In this document: positions 11,721-22,770 of the stretch, piece after piece
Layout: each line of letters opens with the position of its first letter
How positions within the stretch are numbered: position 1 is the stretch's first letter
Source: Spisula solida
Lineage: Eukaryota > Mollusca > Bivalvia > Venerida > Mactridae
Direction: 5' to 3'
Length of the DNA stretch: 64,000 bases
Assembly: GCA_947247005.1 (NCBI GenBank)
Contig: OX365945.1
Location: 39,672,551-39,736,550, forward strand
The notes under the pieces: generated by a model
Told to the model about the DNA's origin: nothing
The model's database searches: none
Seen by the model: only the letters and a program-made list of their open reading frames with translations
Translations under genes and position numbers: made by a program

Positions 11721-14460
11721 TTCTAATTTAAACGAGACATGAATAAAAATATCAATCTGGTGCTGTATGGAAATATAAAATTATGTAACAGTATTCATGC
11801 TTTAAAATGAACCATTCCCCACCCATTTTGAGCTTTTACAAAGGAACAAGTAAAAGTATATGAACAATTTGCAATATCATTATGATTATCATCATTTTTT
11901 TATATTCATATAGCATAATTTGAACCTATTTTTCATGTTTGTTCTTATTTATAACACTAAACTCAAAATTACTATTTGCAGCTCACGTGTAGGCCTACGT
12001 GTAGGTAGCTCATTCCTCCTTAAACGAATGTTGACATATTTTAAATGAATTGGTACATTCCAAAACCAATATAATAGTTGTTACTTGTAATCCAATTTAA
12101 ATCAATGCAAACATATACTACTTATGTTAAATACTTTTGACACTATTGTGTTAGTTTGGGTTCATGTGTCATTTAACCCCCACCACTTTAAGCAGACGTG
12201 TGCCCTGAAATCAATTAGAAGGTAAGAAGTGACCAGTTAACATATCAATAGATTAGTATCTCATTATTAAATAAGAATCATTTAGGCTTTCAAATAGCAA
12301 AAATGACGACATTATAACAAATATATTGTTCATACAAGTCGAATTTTTATAAAAAATATTGCTAATTTTAGGTGTTCTCGTAAATATTCATGAGTATACA
12401 AATGTATAAATTTGTAAAAAGTTATTTTAATTGACAGCCCAGTGCATTAGCTTCATTTTGATACCATTTGTATAAATTTTGACCGAACATTGACAGAGAT
12501 ATAATTGTATTTTGAGTGAGATATATAAAAAATGCACTCATTTGACCTTTGACCTAATTCTGAGAAAACAAGGCAAAATCACGGATGGCATCCGGACGTT
12601 TCAGATTACACACATATCAAAGATAACATAAAGCATGGATGCCACATTCTTCTCTCCGATGCCATGGCCCGTCATATTTTCTCCATATGAACTCCCGAAT
12701 AGTTTTTGAAATACGTGTAACGGTGCATATCATCGAAGTTTATGATCCCTCAGATATTGTCTAACACAGCAAAACAGCCACTTTCTTTCATATTATTTAG
12801 TTATTAGGCCATCGTATATTTTGCTTTTAAAGATTCGTTAATATATAGAACGAAACTTTTTATAATATTCTTCGTTTTCAGTACTTGTGTATTTCCGTTA
12901 TATTATGTTTGTCGATTAATATGGAGCATAGGCCTATTCACTTGAATTTACGTAATCTATTTTATACAACTTGAACTTTTGATTTAATCAAAGTACTGAA
13001 GTACTGATACTGGGGGAAATCGCAATTCTGGGTATTAATTTATAGGGTTTCACATTTAATGGTAATGAATTTCAAAACAAATGTTGATAGTGTGACAAGG
13101 TTTCTGAGACGCGATAGCAGCTGAATCATTCAAATCACACCTCAACGGACCCATCACAATACTAGAACTCATAAAGGCAATATACCTGCTGTAGAAAAAA
13201 ACAAAAAACTAAAAACTGCGTACACAGAGTCCTTATTCCATAATTATACCTGCGTACGAACTGGATATGGTGCGAATAGCGCGAACGAATAAGATGGGGA
13301 CGAAACATAAATAAAAAACTCATATGGTCTCGAGTTTCGGCGGGAAAATTTATGTAACAGCGCTTGAAAAGGGTTGTTCTAACGGTAGATCCAAACTATT
13401 TAGCTGAAGATCTCTGGTAAGTTAAAGGACGAAACGTGGATCAAAACTATCAACCAATGAAAAATATCTTAAATATTAAAAGACAAGCATACGTTAGATT
13501 AGCAGTTTCTAGCTTAACTGTAATATGAATGTTAAAACCATGAATTGTGTTAAGTTCGTCTGCTCAACGGGTTACTTATAACAGTGACATTTTTATCGCC
13601 CCTCAAAAACATCAGTCATTTTACAGCTCGTAGGAATTTATACGCACAAATACATTTTCTCATCAAAATAAGCTTTCAAAAAGTTCACACAATACAAACA
13701 AATAAAAAATATTAAATTGTTGTAAACAAAATTTCTCATAAATGGTCAAAAATTACGATATCGGTTGAGTATTGCAGGCACTTCTTTCTTGCTCGGATGA
13801 ATTGGTTGGGGAGAAATTACATCGTTAAAATCGTAGTGATTTCAGAATTCTATGTAATACAAATACTGGAGTTCCCCCAGTAAAAATGAGAAAAACATTG
13901 TACCAAAGTATACTGCACAGTTCGTTGCTTGGATGACATATATATTCCTAGTATGCCCACACTCGTCGGCTGTTGACTTTAAGTACAATAGTGTCAATTG
14001 TCTGAATGGTAAACAACCAGATGAGCCACGGTTTCCTGAATGACTGTTTCAAACGTTTTTCTCTGCAATATGTAAAAAGAAGAATTACTCCTTTTGTAAG
14101 AGTAGCAATACATATTATACAAATGTAAGAACGTTAAATGAATTAACGCAATGAATATGCTCTACGTCAGCATTGAGCTGTTAACGATACACAAATGTGT
14201 CTCTACCGTTTCCAAATATGCCTGTGTGTCCCAACCGTTGCTTCTTTTTAGCTGATATTCACCGGAAAATTCCAACTGCTTCGTGGTGTTCCTAACAATG
14301 CATATGCAAAACTAAAGAATGCTATTTTTAACGCTAGCATGTCAGTAATCAACAAAATTGTATAAATATATATATATGGCCAAGGGGATCTGATTCTGGG
14401 GCATTTGACAAAGTGACCATTTATAGAACACGGTATGTGCGACAATATGACTGGAAAAAA
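11721..14460. other. Long AT-rich stretch without recognised genes
   Basis: No domain-bearing frame, RNA gene or clear repeat seen on either strand. Confidence 0.5.
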
Positions 14461-14612
14461 CTGCCGTCAGTCCGTCTGTCTGTACGTCTGTCTGTCAATC
14501 TTGATCCTGACAGTTTCCAAACTAGATTTATGAAACTTGGTATGTGGAAAGGAGGCATTTAGGGCTTATGCACGTCTAAATATTTTTGGTTGCTATGGAT
14601 ACGGAAATAGTG
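14461..14612 (-). repeat. Dispersed repeat, inverted relative of 16980-17160
   Basis: Shares, in opposite orientation, the GACGGAC-rich block, GTCAGGATC, AACTTGGTATGTGG, ACGTCTAAATATT and TTGCTATG blocks with the element at 16950-17200. It is cut at its far end by the MITE starting at 14620. Confidence 0.7.
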
Positions 14613-14619
14613 AAAATAA

Positions 14620-15187
14620 ACTCAGTACAAAAAGAAACGTAAGTTGTAATGTAATGGGCATTTTCTACATACATTCGGGATATAGATAACAAAACAGATA
14701 CTCATCTAAAAGTTTATTATTTCATAATGACACATCACAGGTGAGTTTTGGAACAAATTATTATCCATGAAAAAATGTGATTTTAATAAAACATGTACAC
14801 AAATGGTCAATAGGGTGTAATGTCAAAACATCAAAATGAAAAATGGAGGATTTTTGTTAAAAATAAAATTTTCAAAATAAACTGCTCGTTCACATATCCA
14901 TGGTTCCCAATGATGAGTCTAGCTCATTTGGTCACCAACCGGAAGCGATTCCTCAGGTGTGCAGCCACGATCTACAGGGATATAATGATATCTAGCACGT
15001 GAATCTCGTGGTTTTACAAGTAAGGGCAATACCGGGCCATCAAATACAAAACAACGTGTTTTTGTATTCACAATGTGTAGAAACAACTTTTGATCGGTTA
15101 TGCAAAATATTATGTCGATAGCTACTGAACTATTCCCACAACATCAATACTACCCTAAAACCACTTACGTTTCTTTTTGTACTGAGT
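14620..15187. mobile_element. MITE with 25-bp inverted repeats and TAA duplication
   Basis: The ends are identical inverted repeats of about 25 bp, beginning ACTCAGTACAAAAAGAAACG on each strand. TAA flanks both sides (14617-14619 and 15188-15190), the 3-bp target duplication expected of PIF/Harbinger-type elements. The 568-bp interior has no transposase, so it would depend on a partner elsewhere. Superfamily is inferred from the duplication only. Confidence 0.75.
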
Positions 15188-15232
15188 TAATAATATATAT
15201 AACAATTTGTTTGTGATGAGTAACTTAAGTTC

Positions 15233-15390
15233 GGAATGAGAAAACGATGAAACTTTGAAACTTGCTGTGTATGTAGCTTGTGTGCAGTTGGCACTTGCAA
15301 TGGTAAGTAAGGTCCGTGGAGGCCAAGGACAATGTCACCGTTACTAAAATTAGAAAAGGCATTTACGCTCCTGTCCGTTTGTTTATTTTG
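15233..15390 (+). repeat. Dispersed repeat (relative at 44224-44362)
   Basis: Starts TCGGAATGAGA and contains TGTAGCTTGTGTGCAG and TCACCGTTACTAAAA-TAGAAAA blocks that recur in the same orientation at 44224-44362. Non-coding. Confidence 0.65.
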
Positions 15391-16949
15391 TACATGTGAA
15401 AGCTATAGAGAAAACAATTTGTTTCTGACGGATAACTTAAGGATTTCACACACTAATGGACACTTCTGAAAATGTATTCAATCATTATCCCATTTTATTA
15501 TACATCATATTTGACACTTGTTTGCCAAATTTGAAGAGATTTCACCGTCAGTTAAGGAAACTATTCACGATTTCGTATTGTTAGGAATCCGTCCAGAGTA
15601 GGCCTTTAGGTTTACCATACCAAGCTTTGGAAAAGAAACAAAATACACATGCAATTTTTCATTTTCAATTTATTTGTTGATTAAAACAATTAAACAGACA
15701 TTATATTTAACAAAAATGGTAAGTTTGTGGTATTTCTACGAAACAAACAAAAAATAATATTTCCTACCCCCCCCCCCCCTAAAATGCTGTTTCTCTGACA
15801 AAAAAATATGAGTGTCCTCATGCTTTAAGTAAATTCTGCGATTATGTCTGGGGCTATCTAGGTAATTATTACATTAAAATTATGTACACTATTTTGGCAA
15901 ACATATATAAAAAAACTTTCACCGTCTAGTTTTGGAATAAACTACTGATGAAATATGGAAGGTGATCAGGAACACCGTGCCAAAACGTCACACCTTACAC
16001 TTCTATGCATGCATGCTGTGCCTGAAGTTGTAATACCTATCTAAGAACTTCATGCTTTAGGTAAAAGATAATAAATAGATGCTAGAACCTCTTTACTAGC
16101 TTTACAAAATAATTAAATTAGAAAATAAATCACATATATACTAACAAGTGTCGTCATGGAAACCATATCATGAAGTATTTTTAGATAAATTCACTTCATT
16201 CTACACAATTTGTGGTATTTTCTGATGTAATACTGCTTATTATCAATTGAGCCCACAAACAATAAATTTGGTTAACACTTGTGAAGTTGTGTTGCCTAGC
16301 AACATTAGAATAACTTTTTAACCTTTAAAATATAGAGCATATGCAAAGTTTAATTTGTTTCAAAGCGCATTTTTTGAAAATGTTTCTCATTTATAAAAAT
16401 AATATCTTGAGTTTTACAAGAATAAAAACATTCATAATGTTTTGTTTCTTGAAACTGTTACCATGGCAACAAACAATTTCCCCAAAAATGTTGAATAAAG
16501 CCTTTTTTTTTCAATATCACTGAACATAATTATGCACATATGTATGTGTTCACAGAATGGTCATTGTAATGCATATTATAAAAAAAAAATTTGGTTGCCA
16601 TGGTAATATTTTCAAAAAATGACAAAAGAAGTTATGCTTAGTCCAAATTGAAATTAATGTTTTTTAGTAAACAGTTGATTCGGAAAAGCTGGTCTGTCAT
16701 ATATGATGGCACAGTCTAATGTTAATATTTTTCCTCATCAAAGAGCAAGTTAGCTGGATCCTTTCGAATGAAAATATTCCTCTCAGTTAGATCTTCAGAT
16801 GTAAGACAACCTGTTACACTGCTGACTCAGCTGGAGAAACTCTGAATTACTGACATGACCTGAAATAGCAAACAGAATATTTGTAAAACATTTATAACAC
16901 ACATTATTATATAATTAATTATACATTCAGAAAATAATGGCAATACAGA
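15391..16949. other. AT-rich spacer
   Basis: Contains a 12-base C run at 15768-15779. Short open frames only; nothing recognised. Confidence 0.45.
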
Positions 16950-17200
16950 AGTCCCCTACCGGTTTTAAGCGATTTTCATTGTTTCTGTTGTCATAGCAAC
17001 CACAATTTTGGTCAGAATCAAAATATATTTAGACGTGCATTTTCCCCTATTGCCCCCTATCCACATACCAAGTTTCATAAACCTAGATTGGAAACTGTTT
17101 GAGTTATGTCAGGATCCAGATTTTTTGACGGACGGACTGACGACGGACGGACGGAGAGCAAACCTATAGTCCCCTCCGGTCAAAAACCGGTAGGGGACTA
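16950..17200 (+). mobile_element. Short TIR repeat with terminal hairpin
   Basis: Begins AGTCCCCTACCGGTTTT and ends with the complement AAAAACCGGTAGGGGACT. The last ~34 bp also fold on themselves (TAGTCCCCTCCGGT against ACCGGTAGGGGACTA). Interior blocks (CATAGCAACC, CCACATACCAAGTTTCATAA, GACGGACGGAC) recur inverted at 14461-14612. No coding capacity. Could be a MITE or a SINE-like family. Confidence 0.7.
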
Positions 17201-18094
17201 AAAATATAAGCATAAATAGTCGCTTCAAGTACCTCAACCCTTTCAGTGGTTTAGATCTTTTTTCGAAGAAGGGTTTTCACTTTCCATTGTGCGTAGGATA
17301 TGTTCAAGTTAGATTCCGTGTCTTCAAGTCGCTACACAGCCAATGTATCAGTGTGACAATATATCTTGTGATCAAACCCTGTAAATAAAACAAACAACAT
17401 TTTTACTATTTCAAATATATAAATATGACTCAAAGTGAACCACTTCATAAAAACAGAAGCTCATGTCAAAGGATGTATTACATTAAAATGAAACGCCATA
17501 CAATAGAGATTGTATTAAATTACACCATCTTTAATTAATAATTATGTATACATTCTACACCTTTCTCAAGATATCAATAATGAATAAATCAAACACATAA
17601 GTTGTTGGGTATGCTATTGAAATAATAAAATTGAATACTCAAACAGTATGGTGAACAGCTCATTTGAGCAAACTAACCTGTAATCTGTATCAGAAGTTCT
17701 ATATTGCCACTTCTACATCAGCATCACAGTTTACCACAAATGACTTTTATAACTGACCTGAAAAACAAACATTATTTAGTGAATTTCAGCTTACATCAGA
17801 AATAATTAGAAATTATCCTTCCACAAACATTAAAATTACTGACAGAAATAATCTTCAAAGAAGAAGTTCACAGCTCCAACATGGGAGAGCTGGAGTGACC
17901 GACTAAACAGTTTTGTTCTATAAACAGTACTCTTTGATTGATTAAAAACCATGTCACTATTTTGTGAAGCGTTTTTGAACAAACAACTTCAAGAAAAAGC
18001 ACTATATGAATATGTTTTTATTAGAATATACTCGTATTATTATAACAATTCTAATCATGATATAAATACTATAGTGCTTAGGATAAATATTATT
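17201..18094. other. AT-rich spacer
   Basis: Nothing recognised. Confidence 0.45.
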
Positions 18095-18219
18095 ATGGCC
18101 GTCAAGTGGTTAGCGGTGTGATCATCGAGTTTGAGAAGCTAGTTTGACAAAATTGAAACAAAAACAAACACATGACTGTTGTAAATGGGCTTTTATTAAA
18201 GCCTTAAAAATAAAAGAAA
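18095..18219 (+). repeat. SINE-like repeat, copy 1
   Basis: Starts ATGGCCGTCAAGTGGTTAGC, which resembles a pol III A box (TGGCnnnnAGTGG), and ends in an A-rich tail AAAAATAAAAGAAA. A second copy with the same limits is at 49162-49290. The B box is weak, so the tRNA origin is tentative. Confidence 0.55.
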
Positions 18220-18469
18220 CATGATAATATATACACTATATACAACAAAGTCATAGAAATGAAAATAATAATAATATGTTACCAAATTTTGTTAAATCTG
18301 GGAACTAAAAAACGCTTAAAAATAAAAGAAACATGATAATATATACACGATTTACAACAAAGTCATAGAAATGAAAATAATAATAATTTGTTAACAAATT
18401 TTGTTAAATCTGGAAAATAATAATAATCTGTTAACAAATTTTGTTAAATCTGGGAACTAAAAAACGCCA
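18204..18469. repeat. Tandem duplication of ~112-bp AT-rich unit
   Basis: CTTAAAAATAAAAGAAACAT ... GGGAACTAAAAAACG occurs twice in a row; the second unit contains an extra internal repeat of the AATAATAATxTGTTAACAAATTTTG block. Confidence 0.75.
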
Positions 18470-19166
18470 AAGAAATAAAGACAGACGGGGCTTAAAGACA
18501 GCCCAGACAAACACACTCTCGATAAATTAACGTTAAAGTGCACATAGCCCAATAGACAAACCCAAAAAACAGACCAAGACTTAATTGCTAAAAGAGTATA
18601 ACATAAGAGACACCAGTCCTATAAACATAAATACCAAATGTTGCACTTAACATGGCACAAACATGAAATACGTAAGTAATGCAGACAATCATAATTAACA
18701 TGTCATGACAATATAATATAGCATGCACAGATAAACATGAAACAAGAACCGGTATTGTTTCTATGACAAATTGTAAGAAATGACTACTTAATCTGATCAA
18801 TGAAAACTCTAGGTCTTACTCACACGCTGCCTATATAAACAAATAAATTGATCAACCAAACCCTGGATGGAATTGGTTTGAATGCATGTATATAAACCCT
18901 TTGTAGTATGACTTATTGTCAAATACCCAATATATACAAGGTACATATGGTGAGAAGCCGCCATGTCTACTAGCATGTCACGCACAGGATTTACTCAATA
19001 CCAATAAAAACTGTAAAAACAGTTAGCCATAACTACAATTAATCATATTAGCCATATATTGTCTTCCGCCGCTTATGTCAGTCGGAGCCAAAGTTACACT
19101 ACAAATACTCTAAACTCTGTTGCATGCGTCAATCAGAGCCTCAAGTATGTAAACAACATTGACTGG
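18470..19166. other. DIRS-flanking region, content unknown
   Basis: No gene seen. It probably includes the far 3' end of the DIRS-like element, because the duplicated block starts abruptly at 19167; CAGTCGGAG occurs on both sides of that point (about 19079 and 19183). No terminal inverted repeat was recognised. Confidence 0.35.
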
Positions 19167-19422
19167 TACTCCGCTGTTTGTCCCAGTCGGAGATCACTCA
19201 TGTTACCAAAATGGTATAAACGGAACAACCACGGTGCTGACATCCTGATAGCCAATGCAACCCTCACCGGGACCCAGCATTATACAATGTACCCTAATCA
19301 ATAATAACTACATGAAAATAATATATACATTATATACAAGACAACAGTGTCCAACAAAATAACACACAGTAATGCTACATCATAACATGTTCACCAGGCA
19401 ACAAAGGACAGTCCGACTTGAC

Positions 19423-20331
19423 TTACAGATTGATGGATTGTGGCCTTAAATACGACTTAAACGCATTGGAACGCCATCGCCCTAGGTGACGAATTTGTGA
19501 GTCTGATAGACTGCATGTATGAGGTAGCCCAACCCTCCCAATGCGAAAACAGTGGTATGTGTACAAAGCTGGATTAAGACCAACTTTAAGGACACAGGAC
19601 CTTAAAATTCGGGCAAACTGTTTGGCTGAGACAGGATCACCTGATTCGTTAATGAACAGGGGAACTGTATATGATGGGCGCAGTTTGATAAATGCATGGA
19701 CTGCCCGTACCGGACATATTTTGACCTTGCTATGACATGGTAATGATACCGTGAATGGGGTTACTGAATGTTTGTAATGATTCATAATGATAGACAGATG
19801 AACTGGTTTTTTGTGTTTGTGCTTAAAAGCAATGTCATTGTGTGAGATGGTGTGGTCGGCATTACTAGAATATGCTATTTTTCCTACCCGTAGTAAAGCG
19901 AAAAAAGCCAAGGAGAACATGGCTCTAAACAATGCAATATTGTATTCCGATTTGAAAACTCTCGGTAGCGTGGATATCAATTTCCTCAGAATGGAAATAG
20001 TGATAGGTTGCCTTTTATCACAACTGGGAGAAAGATGCTTACAATCTAACAGCACTCTCTGAACCAAGAACTTATGTTCTGAATTGTTATGACCTTGCAA
20101 TTTGTTGATATAATTGAGGGCTCACACTCTTGCACAGATGGTAGAATATTTCAAACCTATCGAGTGACAGTGAGCAATAAAAAGTGTTAGTTTTTTGTTT
20201 GTAATTGTCCCAGATGGATGGGCGCCATAGTGACGTAAATGCAATGAACTGTATATTGAGAAGGCTGTACGGTAAGTCTGGCGCGTGCTGTTAGCCAATG
20301 AACTGTCTAATAAGGTACTGACCACCGTCAT
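19423..20331 (-). pseudogene. DIRS-like tyrosine recombinase, copy A, one in-frame stop
   Basis: Integrase of DIRS-type retroelements, which inserts circular cDNA by site-specific recombination. The N-terminal SAM-like core-binding part (LANSTRQTYRTAFSIYSSL) is followed by an in-frame TGA at about 20122 and then, in the same frame, a 225-residue catalytic domain. Catalytic residues visible there are R71 (FALLRVGK), H183 and R186 (YHCFRIG), W in LGRWRSN and Y217 (FKSYLRP). Its ATG overlaps the RNase H stop as TGATG. The stretch just after the second Arg (RIGRVGLPHT) departs from the usual RIGAAT-type sequence. The TGA is shared by all three copies. Confidence 0.9.
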
Positions 20332-20906
20332 CAGAGGGGTTCTAGTAAAGTGTCTGGAATAATGGTCGGTTCCAAGTCTGCTAGAGGGGCGTTCAGTCGG
20401 AAGTCTTTTATCTGTGAACGAGAAAGCATGTCTGCTAAATTGTTAAGCTTGCCACACACGTGCTCGGCATGCACTAGAATATTGTGCTTCATACATGATA
20501 AAACTAACCGTCTAACTAGATGCATGATATGAACATCTCTACTGGACTGTTTGTTGATGATGTATACTACAGCCATATTGTCAGAGTGAAGAACGATGCA
20601 TTTGTTTGTCAATTTTGACCCCCATACCTCCAGCGCAATAGTAATTGGAAATAGTTCCTTGAACGTAGTATCAGGCCATGCCCCATAAAACCAGTGATTG
20701 TTCAATATTGCTCCATATCCGATAGAGCCTGAAGCATCTGTGAATAGATGTAGGGCAGTATCTGAAATCCATTTCTGATCTAGTAATATGTGTTTACCGT
20801 TAAAGTGTTCGATAAAAAGGCACCATGCTGCTAAATCTTTCCTGCCTTCTTTATTGAGTGTAATTCTGTGGTTGGCATGAGTAACTCCTTCAGTAAGGTC
20901 AATTAA
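20331..20906 (-). pseudogene. DIRS-like RNase H domain, copy A
   Basis: Continuous frame from the TTAA site of the foldback insertion to the stop at 20331. It starts IDLTEGV, the usual link after a DIRS/gypsy-type reverse transcriptase, and carries the RNase H residues in order: LFTDASGS (Asp), FKELFPITIALE (Glu), LHSDNMAVVYIIN (Asp) and NNLADMLSR (Asp). The domain degrades RNA in the RNA-DNA hybrid during cDNA synthesis. It has no start of its own because the upstream reverse transcriptase is separated by the insertion; in this copy the RT half is absent altogether. Confidence 0.88.
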
Positions 20907-22429
20907 GGTGAGTCGCTACCATTGCGCGACGTCATATAAAATGTGTCGACTTCGCACCGATTTATATGAAATTTTGATGGCTAAAAGTACAAAATCTGTA
21001 GTTTCCAAAGATAAATTAAAAAAATATATATATTGAAGAATTTTATAATTATATAACGTCCTGTACGGGTATGGCGACGTTAGCGCGTTTTGAAGGTTTT
21101 GTCAAGCGTCGGTTGTATACACTTATCGATCGCTTTATAAAGGTAATCAATGGAAAGCCCAGCTCATGGCCTTTAACATGAATATAAATTAAACTGTCAA
21201 TACAGCACGCCGCGATGACACGGTGCATTTTTATTGCGACGGAGTGCCGTTTTTCGTTGTTTTTATAACGTCAGTACGCTAACATTATATCAATGTCATG
21301 CAACATTTTGCACGGTGACCCTATAATTTTATTATATCAAAACACTGCTGAATTATTTCTCTTTCCATGAACGTAAAAATATCAAGGGGTCTGACCGCAA
21401 AATGTTGACCAAAAATCGACTTGAAATGAAAATTTACGCTATATTTTACGTCGTTTTTTTAGCAACGTCGTGATCATTATGCGTCGTTTTACGCTGTTTT
21501 AATAACGCCACTGGACTAACGTTATATCAATTTTATGCAACAATTTGTACGGTGACGCTATAATTTTATTATATTAAAACACTGCTGGATAATTTCTCCA
21601 TCAATCGATGTATAAATATTAAGGGGTCTCACCGGGAAATGATGACCCAAAATCGACTTGAAATGAAAATTAACGCTAAATTTTACGTCATTTTTGAGCG
21701 GCGTCGTGATAATTATGCGTACTGATTAAGGCTCATTGTTCAAGGCCTATATCTTGTTGCATTTACGCAACCTCTGAATATTCTTACCAGTGTCTTATGC
21801 GCTGGAATGATTATGATACTCTTAGCTAACCAGTTTTCGCGACTTTGGTTTTCAAGATCTGTACATTCTCGGCCATAGATTATTCAGTATTTTAGTAATC
21901 TACTCAAGTAATTACTATATTGTTAAAGTCTAAGGCATAAAAGATGCCAACATATTTCTTAAATAAACTTGTTTCTTAAATACATTCCGATTTGAATTAG
22001 TCCGGTCTCTGTGGAAGACAAAATACTCCGGTGAAATAAATTTGAGACACGTACTGTTCTTGTACCTTTTAACGGAGCTATACGAAATATCACAGGCCTA
22101 AGACATTATATCACGAAAACAGAGTTTTAAAATTCCCCATCATCCGGTCATTACTATATACATGTACAAGAGAATTATATATAGTAATGACCGGGTGATG
22201 GTGAATTTTAAAACTCTGTATTTTGTGATATAATTTCTAAGGCCTGAGGAAATATTAATTGAATGTTTGAACGGAAAGTAGGTAAATCACTAAATGAGAA
22301 AATAAGTGAAAATGTTTCCGATGGAGTCACAACCCAAACAGAATGTTATCAAGGATCGTAACTTACTAGTATTATGTTTAAAATTTGCATTCCGGGACCA
22401 CAACACAATAAACCCCACAAAATATAAAT
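20907..22429. mobile_element. TTAA foldback element, left part only, copy A
   Basis: Begins GGTGAGTCGCTACC next to TTAA (20903-20906). Matches 33072-34594 of the complete element and is cut by the LINE 3' end. Contains the long inverted-repeat arm (to about 21705) and the internal hairpin (22094-22245). Confidence 0.88.
22094..22245. repeat. Hairpin inside foldback element, copy A
   Basis: Arms AGGCCTAAGACATTATATCA... and its complement ...TGATATAATTTCTAAGGCCT, each about 65 nt, around a ~20-nt loop. Looks like a small MITE nested in the foldback element; the same hairpin is at 34259-34410. Confidence 0.8.
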
Positions 22430-22770
22430 CTCTTTTACTTTTATTCCTCCAGTAATGAAGATATACATAATATATTTACATGAAAATAAGATACATATAT
22501 ACAATTGAAACTGTTTGCATTTTATACATCAACAAATATATCAACAAATATATGACTACAATTATTGCGGCAAGTGTTCATTAGTATTAACATCATATTC
22601 ATAATATACCCACGGCTCAATATCATGTTTAATTCACTGACGGTTTATCTTACCGAAACGAAATGTAAGGCAAAACAAGTGAGTCACTAATCACCATATG
22701 ACTACCTCTGTATAGCAACTGCCCGTAATAAAATTGTAATCTGGCTATACATATACTAGTATATAGCACG
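22430..22770 (-). other. 3' untranslated region of the intact LINE
   Basis: Follows the ORF2 stop. No open frame. In element orientation it ends with A-rich AATAAAAGTAAAAGAG rather than a clean poly(A), directly against the duplicated DIRS/foldback DNA. Confidence 0.7.

Larger units (their letters stand above)
19167..22429 (-). repeat. 3263-bp direct repeat, copy A (DIRS 3' part + half foldback element)
   Basis: Nearly identical to 31332-34594 at a constant offset of 12165. I noticed two substitutions (near 21737 and near 22336). In element order it contains half of the TTAA foldback element, the RNase H region, the tyrosine recombinase and trailing DNA. The repeat ends exactly where the LINE 3' end begins (22430), and its other copy begins exactly after the LINE 5' end (28212). 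Confidence 0.92.

Noticed and set aside
15768..15779. 12-base C run as a functional signal
   Set aside because: Simple homopolymer in non-coding DNA; no associated structure.
19307..19345. Resemblance of the DIRS trailing sequence (ACATGAAAATAATATATACA) to the AT-rich unit at 18220 and to the LINE 3' region
   Set aside because: Low-complexity AT-rich sequence; similarity is too weak to claim a shared 3' end.
20100..20125. In-frame TGA in the recombinase as selenocysteine or programmed readthrough
   Set aside because: No selenocysteine context is expected in this family, and the element is otherwise broken; identical TGA in three copies is explained by duplication.
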